Shown: positions 23,701-34,553, counted from the stretch's first letter. The stretch is DNA of 64,000 nucleotides from Zingiber officinale (GCF_018446385.1 NC_055991.1:98439712-98503711); one strand, 5' to 3'. Program-made: numbers and translations. The notes: a model not told the origin generated them from the sequence alone.

Positions 23701-25060
23701 AAGTCCGATTAAAGGTGGCAAGTCCCACCAAGTATGGTCAACTTCACAAACAACAAGGACATTTCAATTTAATCAAGTTATCTAATATATCTGAATGAAC
23801 ATTTCAAGCTAATCTTGTTATCAAAGATATTTGAAATATTTATCTGGCAACCATTGATGTTATGATCCAAAACTAAGTACTGGATTACAAGAGGTAAATT
23901 ACGAAATACCTAGAATGAACATGCAGACTCATAATTGGTTGTCATCATAATATTTCCATATCAATTGCCTACCATAGCACCAATGACACAAGTTCATACA
24001 TCATCGTCTAGACATGCTCCAAATAGACACCAATTAAAGAAAGGTAGATATTGCATGCACATGCTTCTAAAATATCAAACAATCATATTAGTGTTGACAA
24101 TATTAGTTTCTTAACACTATTTGTGCCCTGTTTATCCTAAAGTGAAAAAGAGTGGAAAGAGAAGAGGAAAAAGAGTGGAAAGAAAAGAGCTCACAGTAGC
24201 CAAGCCCTAGCCGTAAGCACATGGAGGCCACGAGCGGTTTCTGGCCTAGCTGTGAACAATTCACGACCTGGCCACTAACTCACAGTGGTCGCAAGTGATT
24301 TGCAGCCTTCCCACAAGCTCATAGAGGTCAAGCCACGAACTTGCAAGGGCCAGACTGTGAGTTTGCAGAGTTCAAGTTCACCGGAGTTTTTGAAGCAAGG
24401 AAGGAAACTTCATTCCACCGGATTTCATGTAAAAAATGATCCACAAACAGATTCAAAAAATGATCCACAAACAGATTTAGAATCTGTTTGTGGATATGTT
24501 TACAATAGGTAAACAAAGACTCCTGTACAATTCATCCTTTCTCTCATGTGCACTTCCAAGTAAATAGGGCGTCTCCTTGTCTCAAAGTTTTAAAAACTTT
24601 GAGACAAGGAGAGACCAATAGTCATTCCTAGTAAAAGTCACAAAAATAAAATTATGGGATTGCATATATGTAAACAGCAACTTTCGAGATAGTACGTAAC
24701 CAACATTTAGCAAGCGCCTGATGCACGCTCAAAGCAACTATATCTTGAATTACTACATCATACACACAAAATCCTTACACGATGACGATATAATCTAATT
24801 CCATAGAAGTTTTCGAGAAGAAGAAAGGAATGGAAAAATAGTGTAAAAGCAAGACATTTCAATTAAACGATTCATGCGACGAAACAGAGAGGGAGATTTG
24901 TCACCTGGGCAACAAGTAGACCTCCAAACCTGGATTTCCCTCGAGCCACTTTCGTGTACCCTGTGATCGCGACTAAATAATTAGAGACATTTGCGGCAGG
25001 TGATTAGATAAGATTTGGTGAGGAATCACGAAAAATAAACGCACTGGAGTCGACGACCAT
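14789..25060 (-). CDS. six-exon gene for a small four-span membrane protein
   Basis: Exons on the minus strand are 25060-25045, 24960-24905, 22530-22407, 22316-22210, 15311-15242 and 14865-14789 (stop TAA). All five introns have GT...AG ends and phases agree, giving 149 residues. I chose the ATG at 25060 because it alone joins in frame through a GTGCGT donor; this 16-nt exon is the least certain. Residues 7-17 are basic ([11 protein letters not shown]). Likely membrane spans are about 21-40 ([20 protein letters not shown]), 47-65, 77-94 and 116-140. A basic loop [11 protein letters not shown] lies at 66-76 and the C-terminus is short and polar. I do not recognise the family and assign no function. 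Intron 4 is 6.9 kb and hosts a copia element. The conserved phases and unbroken frame over 450 nt suggest an active gene. Confidence 0.85.
15312..17116 (-). other. intron 4 of the membrane-protein gene, 3' part
   Basis: Between exon 5 and the copia insertion the intron is AT-rich. A short tandem 'AAGCCAGCCAAGCCAGCC' lies at about 15449-15472. The segment at 16440-16970 has a different texture (TGGTCTGTGGTCCATGGTCC) and two overlapping open frames on opposite strands with no motif; it is probably an old repeat. No conserved gene is visible. Confidence 0.5.
17122..21901 (+). mobile_element. Ty1/copia element, short LTRs (Ale-like), intronic
   Basis: A complete 4.8-kb element. The 5' LTR is 17122-17324 and the 3' LTR is 21699-21901; both start TGTTGAATACTTCT and are about 203 bp, with few differences. 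The primer-binding site TGGTATCAGAGC directly follows the 5' LTR (17325-17336). The polypurine tract GAGGGGGAG (21690-21698) directly precedes the 3' LTR. Target duplication is ATTTT / ATTTC (17117-17121, 21902-21906), four of five matching. Short LTRs and the C-terminal [12 protein letters not shown] are typical of the Ale lineage; the lineage call is an inference. It lies in intron 4 of the membrane-protein gene, in the opposite orientation to that gene. Confidence 0.9.
17612..21691 (+). pseudogene. gag-pol polyprotein of the intronic copia element
   Basis: Domains appear in copia order but in several frames. Gag ends with a CCHC knuckle [14 protein letters not shown] (about 18349-18390). 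The protease site is mutated: its DSGATDHI motif reads NSRTTDHI near 18612. Then come GAG-pre-integrase ([14 protein letters not shown]), the integrase core with DDFS and [13 protein letters not shown] (18990-19600), reverse transcriptase from [17 protein letters not shown] (20250) to [13 protein letters not shown] (20739), and RNase H to 21691. The catalytic YVDD reads YVDN. With stops at several points, the protein cannot work. Confidence 0.9.
24425..24495. repeat. tandem duplicate and 15-bp hairpin in intron 2
   Basis: AAAAAATGATCCACAAACAG is present twice (about 24431 and 24454). The second copy forms a perfect stem: ATCCACAAACAGATT at 24463-24477, loop TAG, then the exact complement at 24481-24495. 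It is inside intron 2 of the membrane-protein gene. Confidence 0.9.
24572..24612. repeat. 41-bp perfect palindrome in intron 2
   Basis: The arm TCTCCTTGTCTCAAAGTTTT (24572-24591) is followed by a single A and then its exact reverse complement (24593-24612). On RNA from either strand it could fold into a 20-bp hairpin with almost no loop. It lies 80 bases from a second perfect hairpin. A terminator role is not implied: this is an intron of a nuclear gene. Confidence 0.92.
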
Positions 25061-25240
25061 GCGGTAAGAGAAGTCCGATCCATCAGTTCCCGACGGCCGA
25101 CGGCCAACAACGACGCTCCGCTTCTGCATCGGTGTTTATCCCCGCCGCCGCCGCCTTCAAGCTGCCTGCCCTCCTTCGTGAGATCTTAACGTGAGGGAAG
25201 GGTAAATAGGGAAGGGGAACACTAAACAAAGGGAGTGAGA
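25061..25240 (-). promoter_or_regulatory. probable 5' leader and promoter of the membrane-protein gene
   Basis: Directly upstream of the chosen ATG the DNA becomes GC-rich (CGACGGCCGACGGCC, CCGCCGCCGCCGCC), as in many plant 5' leaders. No TATA box is clear. The location is inferred from the gene model. Confidence 0.35.
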
Positions 25241-25416
25241 ACAGAAAGATAAGGAAGGGTAAGCTCATGAAATTTAAGATTGGGTAAGGGGAAGCAAAAA
25301 AAAAAAAAAAGTTTATTCCAATTTTATCACTCTTTCATAATATTAATTCCCGAAAAAAAATTTGCTCACGGCGACAGTTCACAGCGGCGGCGGCGACGTC
25401 TTCTCCGGCGACAGCT

Positions 25417-25418
<2 letters not shown>

Positions 25419-25447
<29 letters not shown>
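25419..25447. repeat. GCG trinucleotide microsatellite
   Basis: About nine and a half GCG units, within a GC-rich island (25370-25470) containing shorter GGC runs. No open gene is associated on either strand. Confidence 0.92.
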
Positions 25448-25734
25448 TGAGAGGTGAAAAGCAGAGGGAAGTGGTGAAGCCGGCGAAGGAATAAAAGTTA
25501 GGGAATTAATTGAAACCCTAGGTTGGTTAATTAGTCAATAAATTTTCAATTTAAATATAATTTAATTAAATTTTAATAGAATTGTCCTAAAAAAATTATT
25601 ATATAAAATCTATTTTCTAATTATGATTATTAATCAAATTATTAATATTATAATTTAATTACCAAATTCAATCTAATAAAATTTTAAACGACTAATTCTA
25701 TTTATTATGGAAAAAAGTGCATGCAATCCTATTG

Positions 25735-26590
25735 ACAAACAAAATTTTATATATAGTTCTGGATAAAAAATTTTATTTTCACTCCTAGTTATACATATTT
25801 ATCTAATTGTCCCTAATATTTTTTGATATAAAAAGTTAAAAAATGAGTATAATTTATGTTAAATTCAGTACATAAATTAGAATTCAGTATATTTTCTATC
25901 AAGTAGATTTTCTTTAAATGATGTTGAATTTAGAAGGAATTATATTAAGCAGGAAAAAAATCATTCTCAATTTAATAGAAAATATATTCGATTCTAGTTT
26001 AAAGTGTTGAATTTAATAGGAATTATACTCGTTTTTAGACTATTTGTACATAAAAAATATGAGGAACAATTTTAATAGAAAATATACTCGATTCTAATAT
26101 AAAATGGTAAATTTAAAAGAAATTATATTCATTTTAATATATTTTCTATCAAATTGAGCACGATTATTTTTTCACCTCAATTGGATGAAAAATATACTAG
26201 ATTTTCTTTAAATGATATAGAAAACATATTAGATTTTCTTTAAATGGTGCTAAATTTAGGAGGAATTATATTAAGCAGGAAAGAAGTCGTGCTCAATTTA
26301 ATAGAAAATATACTAGATTCTAGTGTAAAGTGCTGAATTTAACCGGAATTATACATGTTTTTAGACTTTTGTACCTAAAAAATATGAGAGACAATTTCGA
26401 TAAAAAAATATACTCGATTCTAGTATAAAGTGTTGACTTTAAGGAAAATTATATTTATTTTTAGACTTTTTGTACCTAAAAATTTTTAGGGGCAATTAGA
26501 TAACAATATTTATATAAGAGAGTTAAAACAAATAAAATTTTACATGCAGAAAATGAAAATAAAGTTTTTTATGATTAGGGACGACATATA
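25735..26590. mobile_element. inverted-repeat AT-rich element with internal direct repeats
   Basis: TTATCTAATTGTCCCTAATA near 25798 is matched in reverse complement by ATTTTTAGGGGCAATTAGAT near 26480. The similarity extends outward (AAAATTTTATTTTCA against TGAAAATAAAGTTTT), which suggests long terminal inverted repeats. Inside, a unit starting GATTTTCTTTAAATGATG at 25907 recurs at about 26225, and shorter parts (AATAGAAAATATACTCGATTCTA) recur at least four times. No transposase. It is probably a non-autonomous DNA transposon; the superfamily is unknown. Confidence 0.55.
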
Positions 26591-26599
26591 AAATTAAAA

Positions 26600-27890
26600 T
26601 TATGATTAAATTTACCTTATTATTAAAAAAAATTAATAATTTTATATTTTTAACTTTATTATCATCCTTTTTCCTTTTTCCCTTTTCCCTTTTCCCTTTT
26701 CACCCCAGTAAAATAACAGCAACGTTTCCTCTCTCTAAATATTTTACTTTTCTTTTTTTATCCTTCCTTTTCCTTATTTTCCCTTAAATTAATAAAACTT
26801 TTCACGTCCCATTCTAATATAGACTAAGTCAATCAGAATCCAACCTTTTCAAAAAACGATGGACTCACAATGTGACAACTGGTAGATGGTTGGGTAGAAC
26901 TCAAGTGCTAGTCGAAAAGTATCAATTACATCCAATAATATCTAAGTTAGACTCAATTTAGATTTAAATAAAATCTATCATGGATATCGCATTTAAATAG
27001 AACATCTTAAAAATTCAATTACTCATTGTCTATCTAAATTGATTGTTTAAGAAGATCAACATTGTGAATATTTAATTGAATATTATTTTTATATAATATT
27101 AAAAAAATATAAGTACTTGACATTCAAAAAAATGATCCCCAATCTAATCAGTCAGATGCACCTCTTTCGACTAGACTTGAACTTTACGAGATAAAGAGCT
27201 GGGGACAGCAGGCGATGACTCCGGAGAAAAGATAGACGATGACTCGAGGGAAGATGAATAACGATGGATCTGAGAAAACTAAAGTAGATCCCAAAGAAGC
27301 TCAATCAAGAATACCTCCCCGTGTCGAAAATAACAGGTTAAAGCTAGATTTGAGAAGACCAGAGCAGATCTACGAGGACTCCGATGAAGAATGTCTCTGA
27401 TGTCTTCATTTTTGCGCACTATGAAACCAACCAACAAAGCGTTAGTGACCTAAGACCGAGGCAGGAATCCCTAGCTAGGCCCTCCAACGCTCAAGTCAGA
27501 CTCCTCTGTTCCAAGCGGGAAGAAGAAGAAGAAGTACAATAAAACTGAAGTGGAACTAGAGTTTCAATAGTGGCGTTGCACGTACCTTGCCAACATAGAG
27601 GATTCTCTTTTTTATATCACCTCATATAACTTCCGCGATCATGAGGTGGACCCCGATTTATTAGAGTTTGTTATAAGATGATGTAAGCACCTGCAATAAT
27701 AGTTTAAGGAATCTTTTTTTACCCCAAATGTACTTTCTTTGTCGTCTATCACCCCCACAGAAGCTTCTGGAAACTGTTTCCCGCTAAATTAAACAAATTA
27801 TCATACGATCATATATTATTCTCATACTGTTCATATATCACACATATTTAATTATACTAATCCTTACTGGCTATGTTTACGAGATTTAGT
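26600..27890. other. unassigned intergenic DNA
   Basis: T-rich with TTTTTCCCTTTTCCC runs at 26660-26700. From about 27180 it has GGGAAGATGAATAACGATGG-type sequence and a GAAGAAGAAGAAGAAG run at 27522, resembling gypsy LTR debris. No host gene is visible. Confidence 0.35.
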
Positions 27891-27894
27891 AAGT

Positions 27895-28260
27895 GTGAAT
27901 GTCTTCATACCCGGTCAGATTTTGCCAGGTCGATCTTATATTAATAGCCTTATAAAAGTGTGTGTTTATATATCCACCCGGGATTCTATTACCGGGCGTA
28001 ATATGCTTATGTTTAATTGGATATTTCCAAGCCGAGTCTCTTCTAACAACCTTAGTTTGTACGTCTACTTGCTGACCCGAGATTATATTACCGAGCGAAT
28101 TATGTTTATGTCCAGCCGGGCTTCTATTACCGGGCGTATTATGCCTACGTTTGACCAAATATTCCCAAGCCGAGCTCCTTTTGACAACCTTAGTTTATAC
28201 GTCTGCTTGCTCGCCTGAGATTATATCATCGAGTGAGTTACATTCATGCTCGGTCGGGCT
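27895..28260. repeat. tandem repeat, 138-bp period
   Basis: TCTATTACCGGGCGTA(A/T)TATG at 27984 recurs at 28122. The whole unit, including CCAAGCCGAG, ACAACCTTAGTTT and TACGTCTRCTTGCT, repeats at this period with about 85% identity by eye. A partial unit precedes and a decayed one follows. Such CCGGGCG arrays are usually found in plant gypsy LTRs; that assignment is inferred. Confidence 0.75.
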
Positions 28261-28672
28261 CCTGCTACTGACTATATCTGAATGCGCTAGTCCTTTGTCT
28301 GTTTTAGTTCAATCAGGCTTATATTCTCAATCGAGCTTATATTCTCGGTTGATATTTCATGCTCGATCGAGGCTTCCCTGCTGGGCGCAAGTGCTCATGC
28401 TAATATTTCACCCATTTTAATTCGTCTGGCACTATATGCTCGACCAAGCTTTGTCTGCCAAATGTACCTACTTGAGTCGTGCATCCTGTTAATCTTATCC
28501 CGACTGATCCTATATTTCCAATCGGGATTTGCTTACTGAACGCATTTATCTCACCTGGACCTCCCTATTTCTTCACCCTTCTCCTTATATCCCCTTTCAC
28601 ATTATTGTACGGGATCCGCTCCTTATAAACCATATCACTTAACCATACTAGCAAATCTGAGTATACTTAGTC

Positions 28673-28906
28673 TCAGCCTACATCAATAAGCGAATACGTT
28701 CGTCCTAGCGTCCCCGCCAACCCGTCTCAGGGCTAACATGAAAAAGGTAAATCACGGACAGCTATTAGCATTTGTAATAGTGACTAGCACATAAGGGAGG
28801 TATTTATCTCGGCTTTGACGAAATTCGAACTCCAGACTTCATGGTGGCAATACCTCATGTGCTAGCTACTAGATCGTTCCGAGGAGACTCTTAGCCTACA
28901 TCAACC
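28673..28906 (-). mobile_element. candidate SINE with 16-bp target duplications
   Basis: A 202-base body (28689-28890) lies between TCTCAGCCTACATCAA (28673-28688) and TCTTAGCCTACATCAA (28891-28906), one mismatch in 16. On the minus strand the body has a tRNA-like start: TAGTAGCTAGCACATGAGG (box A region) and GGAGTTCGAATTTCG (box B, near 28830), spaced about 40 bases apart as in tRNA-derived SINEs. It carries CCTTTTTC further on. No poly(A) tail is visible, so the 3' end class is unclear. Confidence 0.72.
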
Positions 28907-29902
28907 AGTAGAGGAGGTAAGTTGTTTGGTTGCTTTAGCATCATGACTCAAGTATTCATTAGATGTCATGGTACTATAAGGTTTTATAGAGGTAAATCAG
29001 ATACATGAGAAGGTATTTTTCCCCAACTTCACAGGAAGCATTCAACAAATTGAGCACCTTACAGTCTTACTCATCTCATTAATTTAATTGGCCATTCGAT
29101 CTACTCTGCTAACTTGACGGTCTGAATCCCCTAGGTGATTCAACCACTCAGGATTCCCAAATGATGTCATATTTAAGCTCCTCAACATAACTCGATCGCA
29201 CTCCTCTGCCCAAGCTAAATGGCCACCTTAACATTGTTAGGTTTGTCATGTTTATCAATCATTGGCATGTAGTGGCCGAATAATTGGCACCTTAATGGAA
29301 GGATGATTACACTGAAGTAGACGGCCATAACAAATAAGCGGCTACTGAGTGAAGGTATGATCATTAAAGGTATTTCTCTTAAGAGGATCTAGATTCTTTG
29401 ATTTTTCTGATTTTTTTCTTCTCTAAGTATTCTTGTTCGCTTAAGCATAGGAGAAGCCGTATCAAACAACTCCAATGTCATCTGGCATGTGCTGTCCCTA
29501 CACAGGAATACTGCCACTAAGCGATGTGGATTGGATTGCACACTTTCAACAACGTAAATGGCCCTGTCATGTTGGTGGATGAAGCCTCGTCACTGGACAC
29601 TAGCGTTCAACAAAGAAATAGATTTCGGACGCATTAGTATAAATATATAAATTTAGTATCATAGCTAAAGATAAATATATAAAGTATTATAGTTCGACAT
29701 GCATATGTGTCCGTCAATCGTTACAAGTAGCTAAGTAGCATGGGACATGAGTTCAATTTTTACATAAAAGTGTGAATCAATCGAATTAAGTCTAGAAATT
29801 AGCAATGGGCAAGCCTGGAATTAGAATGATCACAATCAATCTCATGCTAGATGCATGGAAATTATCAAATATTGTGTATCATTAAAAAGAACAATATAAG
29901 TC
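28907..29902. other. unassigned intergenic DNA
   Basis: I see no gene or repeat structure that I can name between the SINE and the TA microsatellite. Confidence 0.4.
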
Positions 29903-29942
<40 letters not shown>

Positions 29943-30021
29943 CACTCAGATATTCGCTCGAGCAACCCGATTCAAAAAGTGAATTAGGGCGCCCAAGGAT
30001 ATATATATATATACACACACA
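29903..30021. repeat. paired CA/TA microsatellites
   Basis: CACACACACA then (TA)14 at 29903-29940, and (AT) then ACACACAC at 29997-30021, with 56 bases between. The two blocks mirror each other in order (CA-TA ... TA-CA). Confidence 0.9.
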
Positions 30022-30374
30022 ATTTTATTACCCTACACACCCTTATATGGGTGATTGTGGGCGACAGGCAACGTGGCGAGCTGACGGGGACAAAAATTAA
30101 GCATTTTCTCCTTCTCTTCAAAATGCGCGGGCATATTTTGGCTCTCTCTTTCCATCCCTTCATTGCTTTTCAAAATGTTGGTGCCCTAAACCCTCTTCCC
30201 CTCTCATCCCACTCCTTTCTTCTCTCGCGTCAGACCCTAGACCCAGGCCATCTTCTTTAGCATACATTCTCGCGTGGAATTAGTTAGGGCACCAACACCC
30301 ACCCTGTACTGCTCATCTCCCTCCTCTCCTTTTTCTACTCGTATTTCTTAATGGCGCATTGCACAGGAGATTAT

Positions 30375-30905
30375 TAAGAGCTGGAATACACCATTTTGAA
30401 AGACCAGTACCACTCGTGAGCCGGTTATCTTCAAAATGTTGGTTTTAAAAGTGACGTCGATCAATGATGTATTAGTTTTCTTTTAAAACTAGCACTAATG
30501 TGGTGGTTTTGTGTTGGGTTTCTTTCAAAATCAAGTAAGAGTACGTTGGTGTTGGTATTAAAAAATCAGCAACACGTTGGTGGTAGTTTTAAAAAGAAAA
30601 TTAGCTATGTTTCACTATTTTTTAAATACCAACATCAGCGTGGCACTGTTCTTTAAATACCCGCACCAATGTGCGTTGTTCTTTCAATACCAGCACCAAC
30701 GTAACGCTATTCTTCAATACCACCACCAACATGCTGTTGTTATTTCAATACTACCACCAAGTTGCTGTTGTTATTTCAATACTAGCACTAACATGTTGTT
30801 ATTCTTTCAATACCAACACCAACATGTTGTTGTTCTTTCAATCCTAGCGGCAACGTACTGATGTTCTTTGAAAACCAGCACCGACATTGGTGATGGTTGG
30901 TGCTG
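30375..30905. repeat. minisatellite with CAATACCAACACCAACATG units
   Basis: At least eight diverged units of about 30 to 33 bases from 30635 to 30890 share CAATACYAVCACCAACRTG and TTGTTNTT. The first part (30375-30600) carries looser units in the reverse sense (TTGGTGTTGGTATT). A 94-residue open frame through the array is a repeat artefact. Confidence 0.7.
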
Positions 30906-31169
30906 ATTTTCAAAGACCAGTAGCACATTGGGGCTGGGTTTTTTTTTTTTTTTTTTAAAAAATAGCCAAATACAGTTATCTTGACCTATACATCCAAAGC
31001 AAGAAAATCATTGTTTAATAAACTTTCAAATAGCATTTAAGCTCGACTTATATCTATCCAGTAACTGATATGCTGTTTGTGATCCCTCTTATACTATTGC
31101 TCGATTATCTGAATCCGACATTCCATATTAATAGAAGAAAATTAGTGTGATACTTAGTTATACATTTCC

Positions 31170-32055
31170 CAAGTTGATGATGATCGAAAACCAAAAATTG
31201 GGATGAAATTTTCATCACTAGAAGAGGTATTTTCATTTTATAATCAATATGCACGAGAAGCCAGATTTATCGTAAGAATAAGCAATAGCAGAAAAAATGA
31301 GAAAACTAATGAAGTATCTTAGAAAAAAAAATTGTATGCTTTAAAGAAGGACATATAGATAGTCAATGGAATATGTAGATACAAGGTGATAAAATCAAAA
31401 AGACAAGAGCACATGCTGAAGTTAAAACTGGATGTAAGTTAAAGATTTCATTAGTGAAAGAACAAACTAGATCTAATTGGATTATCACTAACTTCATTGA
31501 AAGTCATAATCATCCAATCTCGTTTTCTACAAAGGTGCATTTGCTACGCTCACATCGTAGTGTTTCGATGGCAAAGAAATTATTAACTCAACAATTTTCA
31601 TATGCTAATGTGCCAACCTGTCAACAAGTACAATTATTGGATATAGAGTATGGAGGCCTTGAGCATGTAGGTTACATAGAAAGAGATATTAGAAACTTTG
31701 AAAAGTAGCTAAGGGATGAATAAAAGGGTATCGATGTTGAAACAATGATTGAGTTATTTGCCTTTGAGAATGAGAAGAATTCAAATTTTTTCTTTGATTA
31801 CGATACTGATTCATATAATAAATTTTGTAGATATTTTTGGGCAGATCATGTATCAAGAAGGGTATATAGTGTATTTGGTGATGTAGTCATATTTGATACG
31901 ACATATAACACCAATAAATATGGGTTGATTATTGTACCATTTGTAGGAGTGAATACTTATCATCAAACAGTTATTTTTTGTTGTGGGTTTCTAAGTGATG
32001 AGAAAATAAAGTATTTTATTTGGTTGCTTAACAAGTTAATAGAAGTCATGCCTAA
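31170..32055 (+). pseudogene. FAR1-related / MULE transposase-like pseudogene
   Basis: The plus strand encodes a FAR1-type DNA-binding domain start (IGMKFSSLEEVFSFYNQYA, 31200-31256) and its C-terminal HNHP region (WIITNFIESHNHPI, 31480-31520). Then follows the MULE transposase core beginning RYFWADHVSRRVY (31829), DVVIFDTTYNTNKYGLIIVP (31882) and FCCGFLSDEKIKYF (31978). This family is shared by Mutator-like transposases and the FHY3/FAR1 light-signalling factors derived from them. In-frame stops (31298-31325 and after 31708) and the join to an LTR at about 32056 make it a fragment. The rest of the transposase domain and any SWIM zinc finger are missing. Confidence 0.82.
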
Positions 32056-32813
32056 AGGGCTTCTAAGCTCTTCTGAGGCACCTCTGAGATGCCTCCAATG
32101 CCTCCAGGGCTCCTCCGCACCATGAAACCTTATCCGCAGAGCTTATCTCTTTGAGGGTACCTCCACCCTATCCAGGGTGCCTTCCAAGTGGATTCGAGGC
32201 TCCTCCAAGTATCTCGGAGGTGCCTCCGACATTGTTCATCCAAAGCTGATTTTTGCCATTTAACCTTGCAAAAGTGCATTAGTCCAAAAGTAAATGTAAT
32301 CCGTAAAAAAGAGTTAGCATAATACTGAAATAGTATTATTAATTAGATCACATCTTATCAAGACCAGGATCTAGTCATGCCTCAGTTTAGGATTTTAAAA
32401 TGGACCTAAACTTGACCAACACTTACAACCCTATTGGGACTCGTCTTCACTAGATGACTCTCCTTCAGTGACTTACCTCGCTTGCCATTTGCCATCCTTG
32501 ACTTATCTTTTGACCTACTAGGTCTTCCCGCCAGTTATCAGATTCGTAGACTCAATTGAATTTCAGCCAGCTATTAGGTACCGCGGACCCAGTCTGACTT
32601 CCCGCTAGATATTGGGTCACTACTTGACCTATCTGGACTTCTCACTAGCTATCAGGTCCGTAAACCTAGCTGGATTTCAACCTAGTATAAGGTCCTCTAG
32701 ACCTGTCAATTTCTACACACTTGATAAATGTATCAAATCACACAAAGCCTAACTTTAACCATTTGTTATTCATCAAAGCCTAAGTTTGATCATTAGTGTT
32801 TACTGCACCAACA
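32056..32813 (-). repeat. LTR fragment (minus strand), truncated
   Basis: The plus-strand right end TTTACTGCACCAACA at 32813 is the reverse complement of a TGTTGGTGCAGT LTR start. Inside are CCTCCGAGG-type and 'TAGGTCTTCCCGCCAG' repeats typical of the large LTRs in this window. The left end abuts the FAR1 fragment without a terminal CA, so the LTR is truncated. The right end abuts a gypsy gag. Confidence 0.6.
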
Positions 32814-33232
32814 TAATGAAGTGGAGTAGATCTTTGACTATAAGCAAGTTCCATATCAGATGAGTGTGAAGTTAATTGTCATCAGACTCAAAGGGTGAGC
32901 ATTGACATGGTGGGAATAAATGCAATGCTCATAAGACAGATAGAAAAAATCCCAAATTACTAATTGGGAGAAGATAAAGAAGAAGATAAAGGGAGTAATG
33001 TTGGTGCAGGAAGCACCAGACAATCAAATATGTGTTTTGATAATGGAAAAAGATTCAAAAGTTAAGATATCTTGTTGTCTAATAAGGTTGATTGAGCTTG
33101 CAGAAAAGTCCTAAGTTGTCTTAGGCAAAAGTCCTAGTGGATTCTAGGTAGGTGGAAAACCCTAGGTCCTAGGGGTGGTAACCCTAGATGATGAAAAGTC
33201 CTAGCTGCGATTTGGCAGGTGGAAAACCCTAA

Positions 33233-33408
33233 GGGTGTGTTTGGTTCAAGTTATCATGTATAACCTTGGTTATGGGGAATAAAACATAACCAAATGTTGT
33301 TTGGTTCAACCTAGGTAATGCAACAAAAACTTGTTTGTTTGAAGGTTTTAATGAATATCCTAATTTAATATTTTACCGCATTACCCTAAGTTACAAAACC
33401 AACTATAC

Positions 33409-33439
<31 letters not shown>

Positions 33440-33983
33440 TTATTTATTTTTTTACTTTTCTTTTTCTTGTATATTTTTTTACTTTTTAATGTGTTTTTTT
33501 ATTTTTTAATGTTTTTATATTTTTATTTGTTTTACATTTTTTTAATTTTAATTTTTATTTATTTATTTTATTTTTATTTTAAAATTTTTCAAAATTTCAA
33601 AATTTTTCAAAATTTTCAAATTTTTCCAATTTTTTAAATTTTTTTATTTTTTATTTTTAAAATTTATATTTTTAAAATTATTTATTTTAAAAAATAATTA
33701 AATTTTAAAATTATTTAAACATTTTTTTACATTTTTTCTCTTTTTTTCATGTTTGTTCTTATCGGAGGGTATTTTTGGTAAAAAAAATCGTTAACCCCGG
33801 AATCAAGAAAAACCTTAGTTTTCTGAGGTTTTCTGATTCCGGGCTGTATGACCCTTTTGCTGACGTGTCGGGCATGAAACATTACTCAGGAATTATCGAA
33901 TACCTAAACCAAACAAGGTTTTTGTTAATAACCTTGGATGGATAACCAAGGTTATCAAGAATAACCCCGAACCAAACGAACCC
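33233..33983. mobile_element. PIF/Harbinger-type MITE, TAA target duplication
   Basis: Terminal inverted repeats are GGGTGTGTTTGGTTC at 33233 and GAACCAAACGAACCC ending at 33983 (13 of 15 complementary). Both sides carry the TAA duplication (33230-33232, 33984-33986). Length is 751 bp. The middle (33410-33740) is nearly pure A+T with an (AAT)n/(ATT)n inverted block at about 33408-33440. There is no transposase. Confidence 0.88.
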
Positions 33984-34553
33984 TAAGGGGTGGTAACCCT
34001 AGGTACTAGGGGGTGGTAACCCTAGGTGGAAAGTCTTGGTGGGTCCAGCGGTTCCGGCAAAATCCTAGAGTCGGGGACTCTAGGTTGAAATCCTGGTGGT
34101 CGTGGACCAGTTGGAAATCTGGACGGGTCATGGAGCGGACGTCCAGCATGAAGACTGGAAGCCTTGAGTGCTGAGCAAAAGTTCAGTTGATCTGAAGGAC
34201 TGATATGTCAACAGGTAACTTCTCCTGAGAGGAGTAGGTGAGGACACGTTCCCCGAAGAGGGAACAGTAAGAGTCAGTTTGACCTAGAGTTTCGACGAAA
34301 CTCAAAAGTCAGAACCGAACAGTTAGAGGCTGTCAAATTTCATATTATATATATTATTTTTGCCTGGAATAACTTTATTTTACAAAAAATAAGGGGCTGG
34401 AAAAAGCCAGTCCTAACACCTGGAGTTCGGGCGCCCTGAACTGGTTCGAGCGCCCTGAGTCGATTCGGGCGCTCGAAACCCAAAAATTATCTACAAGCTG
34501 ATGTGGCGTGTGTCGGTTGGCCGAACCACATGGTCCAGGCGCCCGAAATAGCC

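Noticed and set aside
24572..24612. Palindrome as a bacterial-type terminator
   Set aside because: Within an intron of a nuclear gene, no following T run in the gene's sense strand, and such terminators do not act in plant nuclei.
30577..30861. 94-residue frame in the minisatellite
   Set aside because: It reads the CAATACCAACACCAACATG units as His/Gln/Phe repeats; frame and units decay together.
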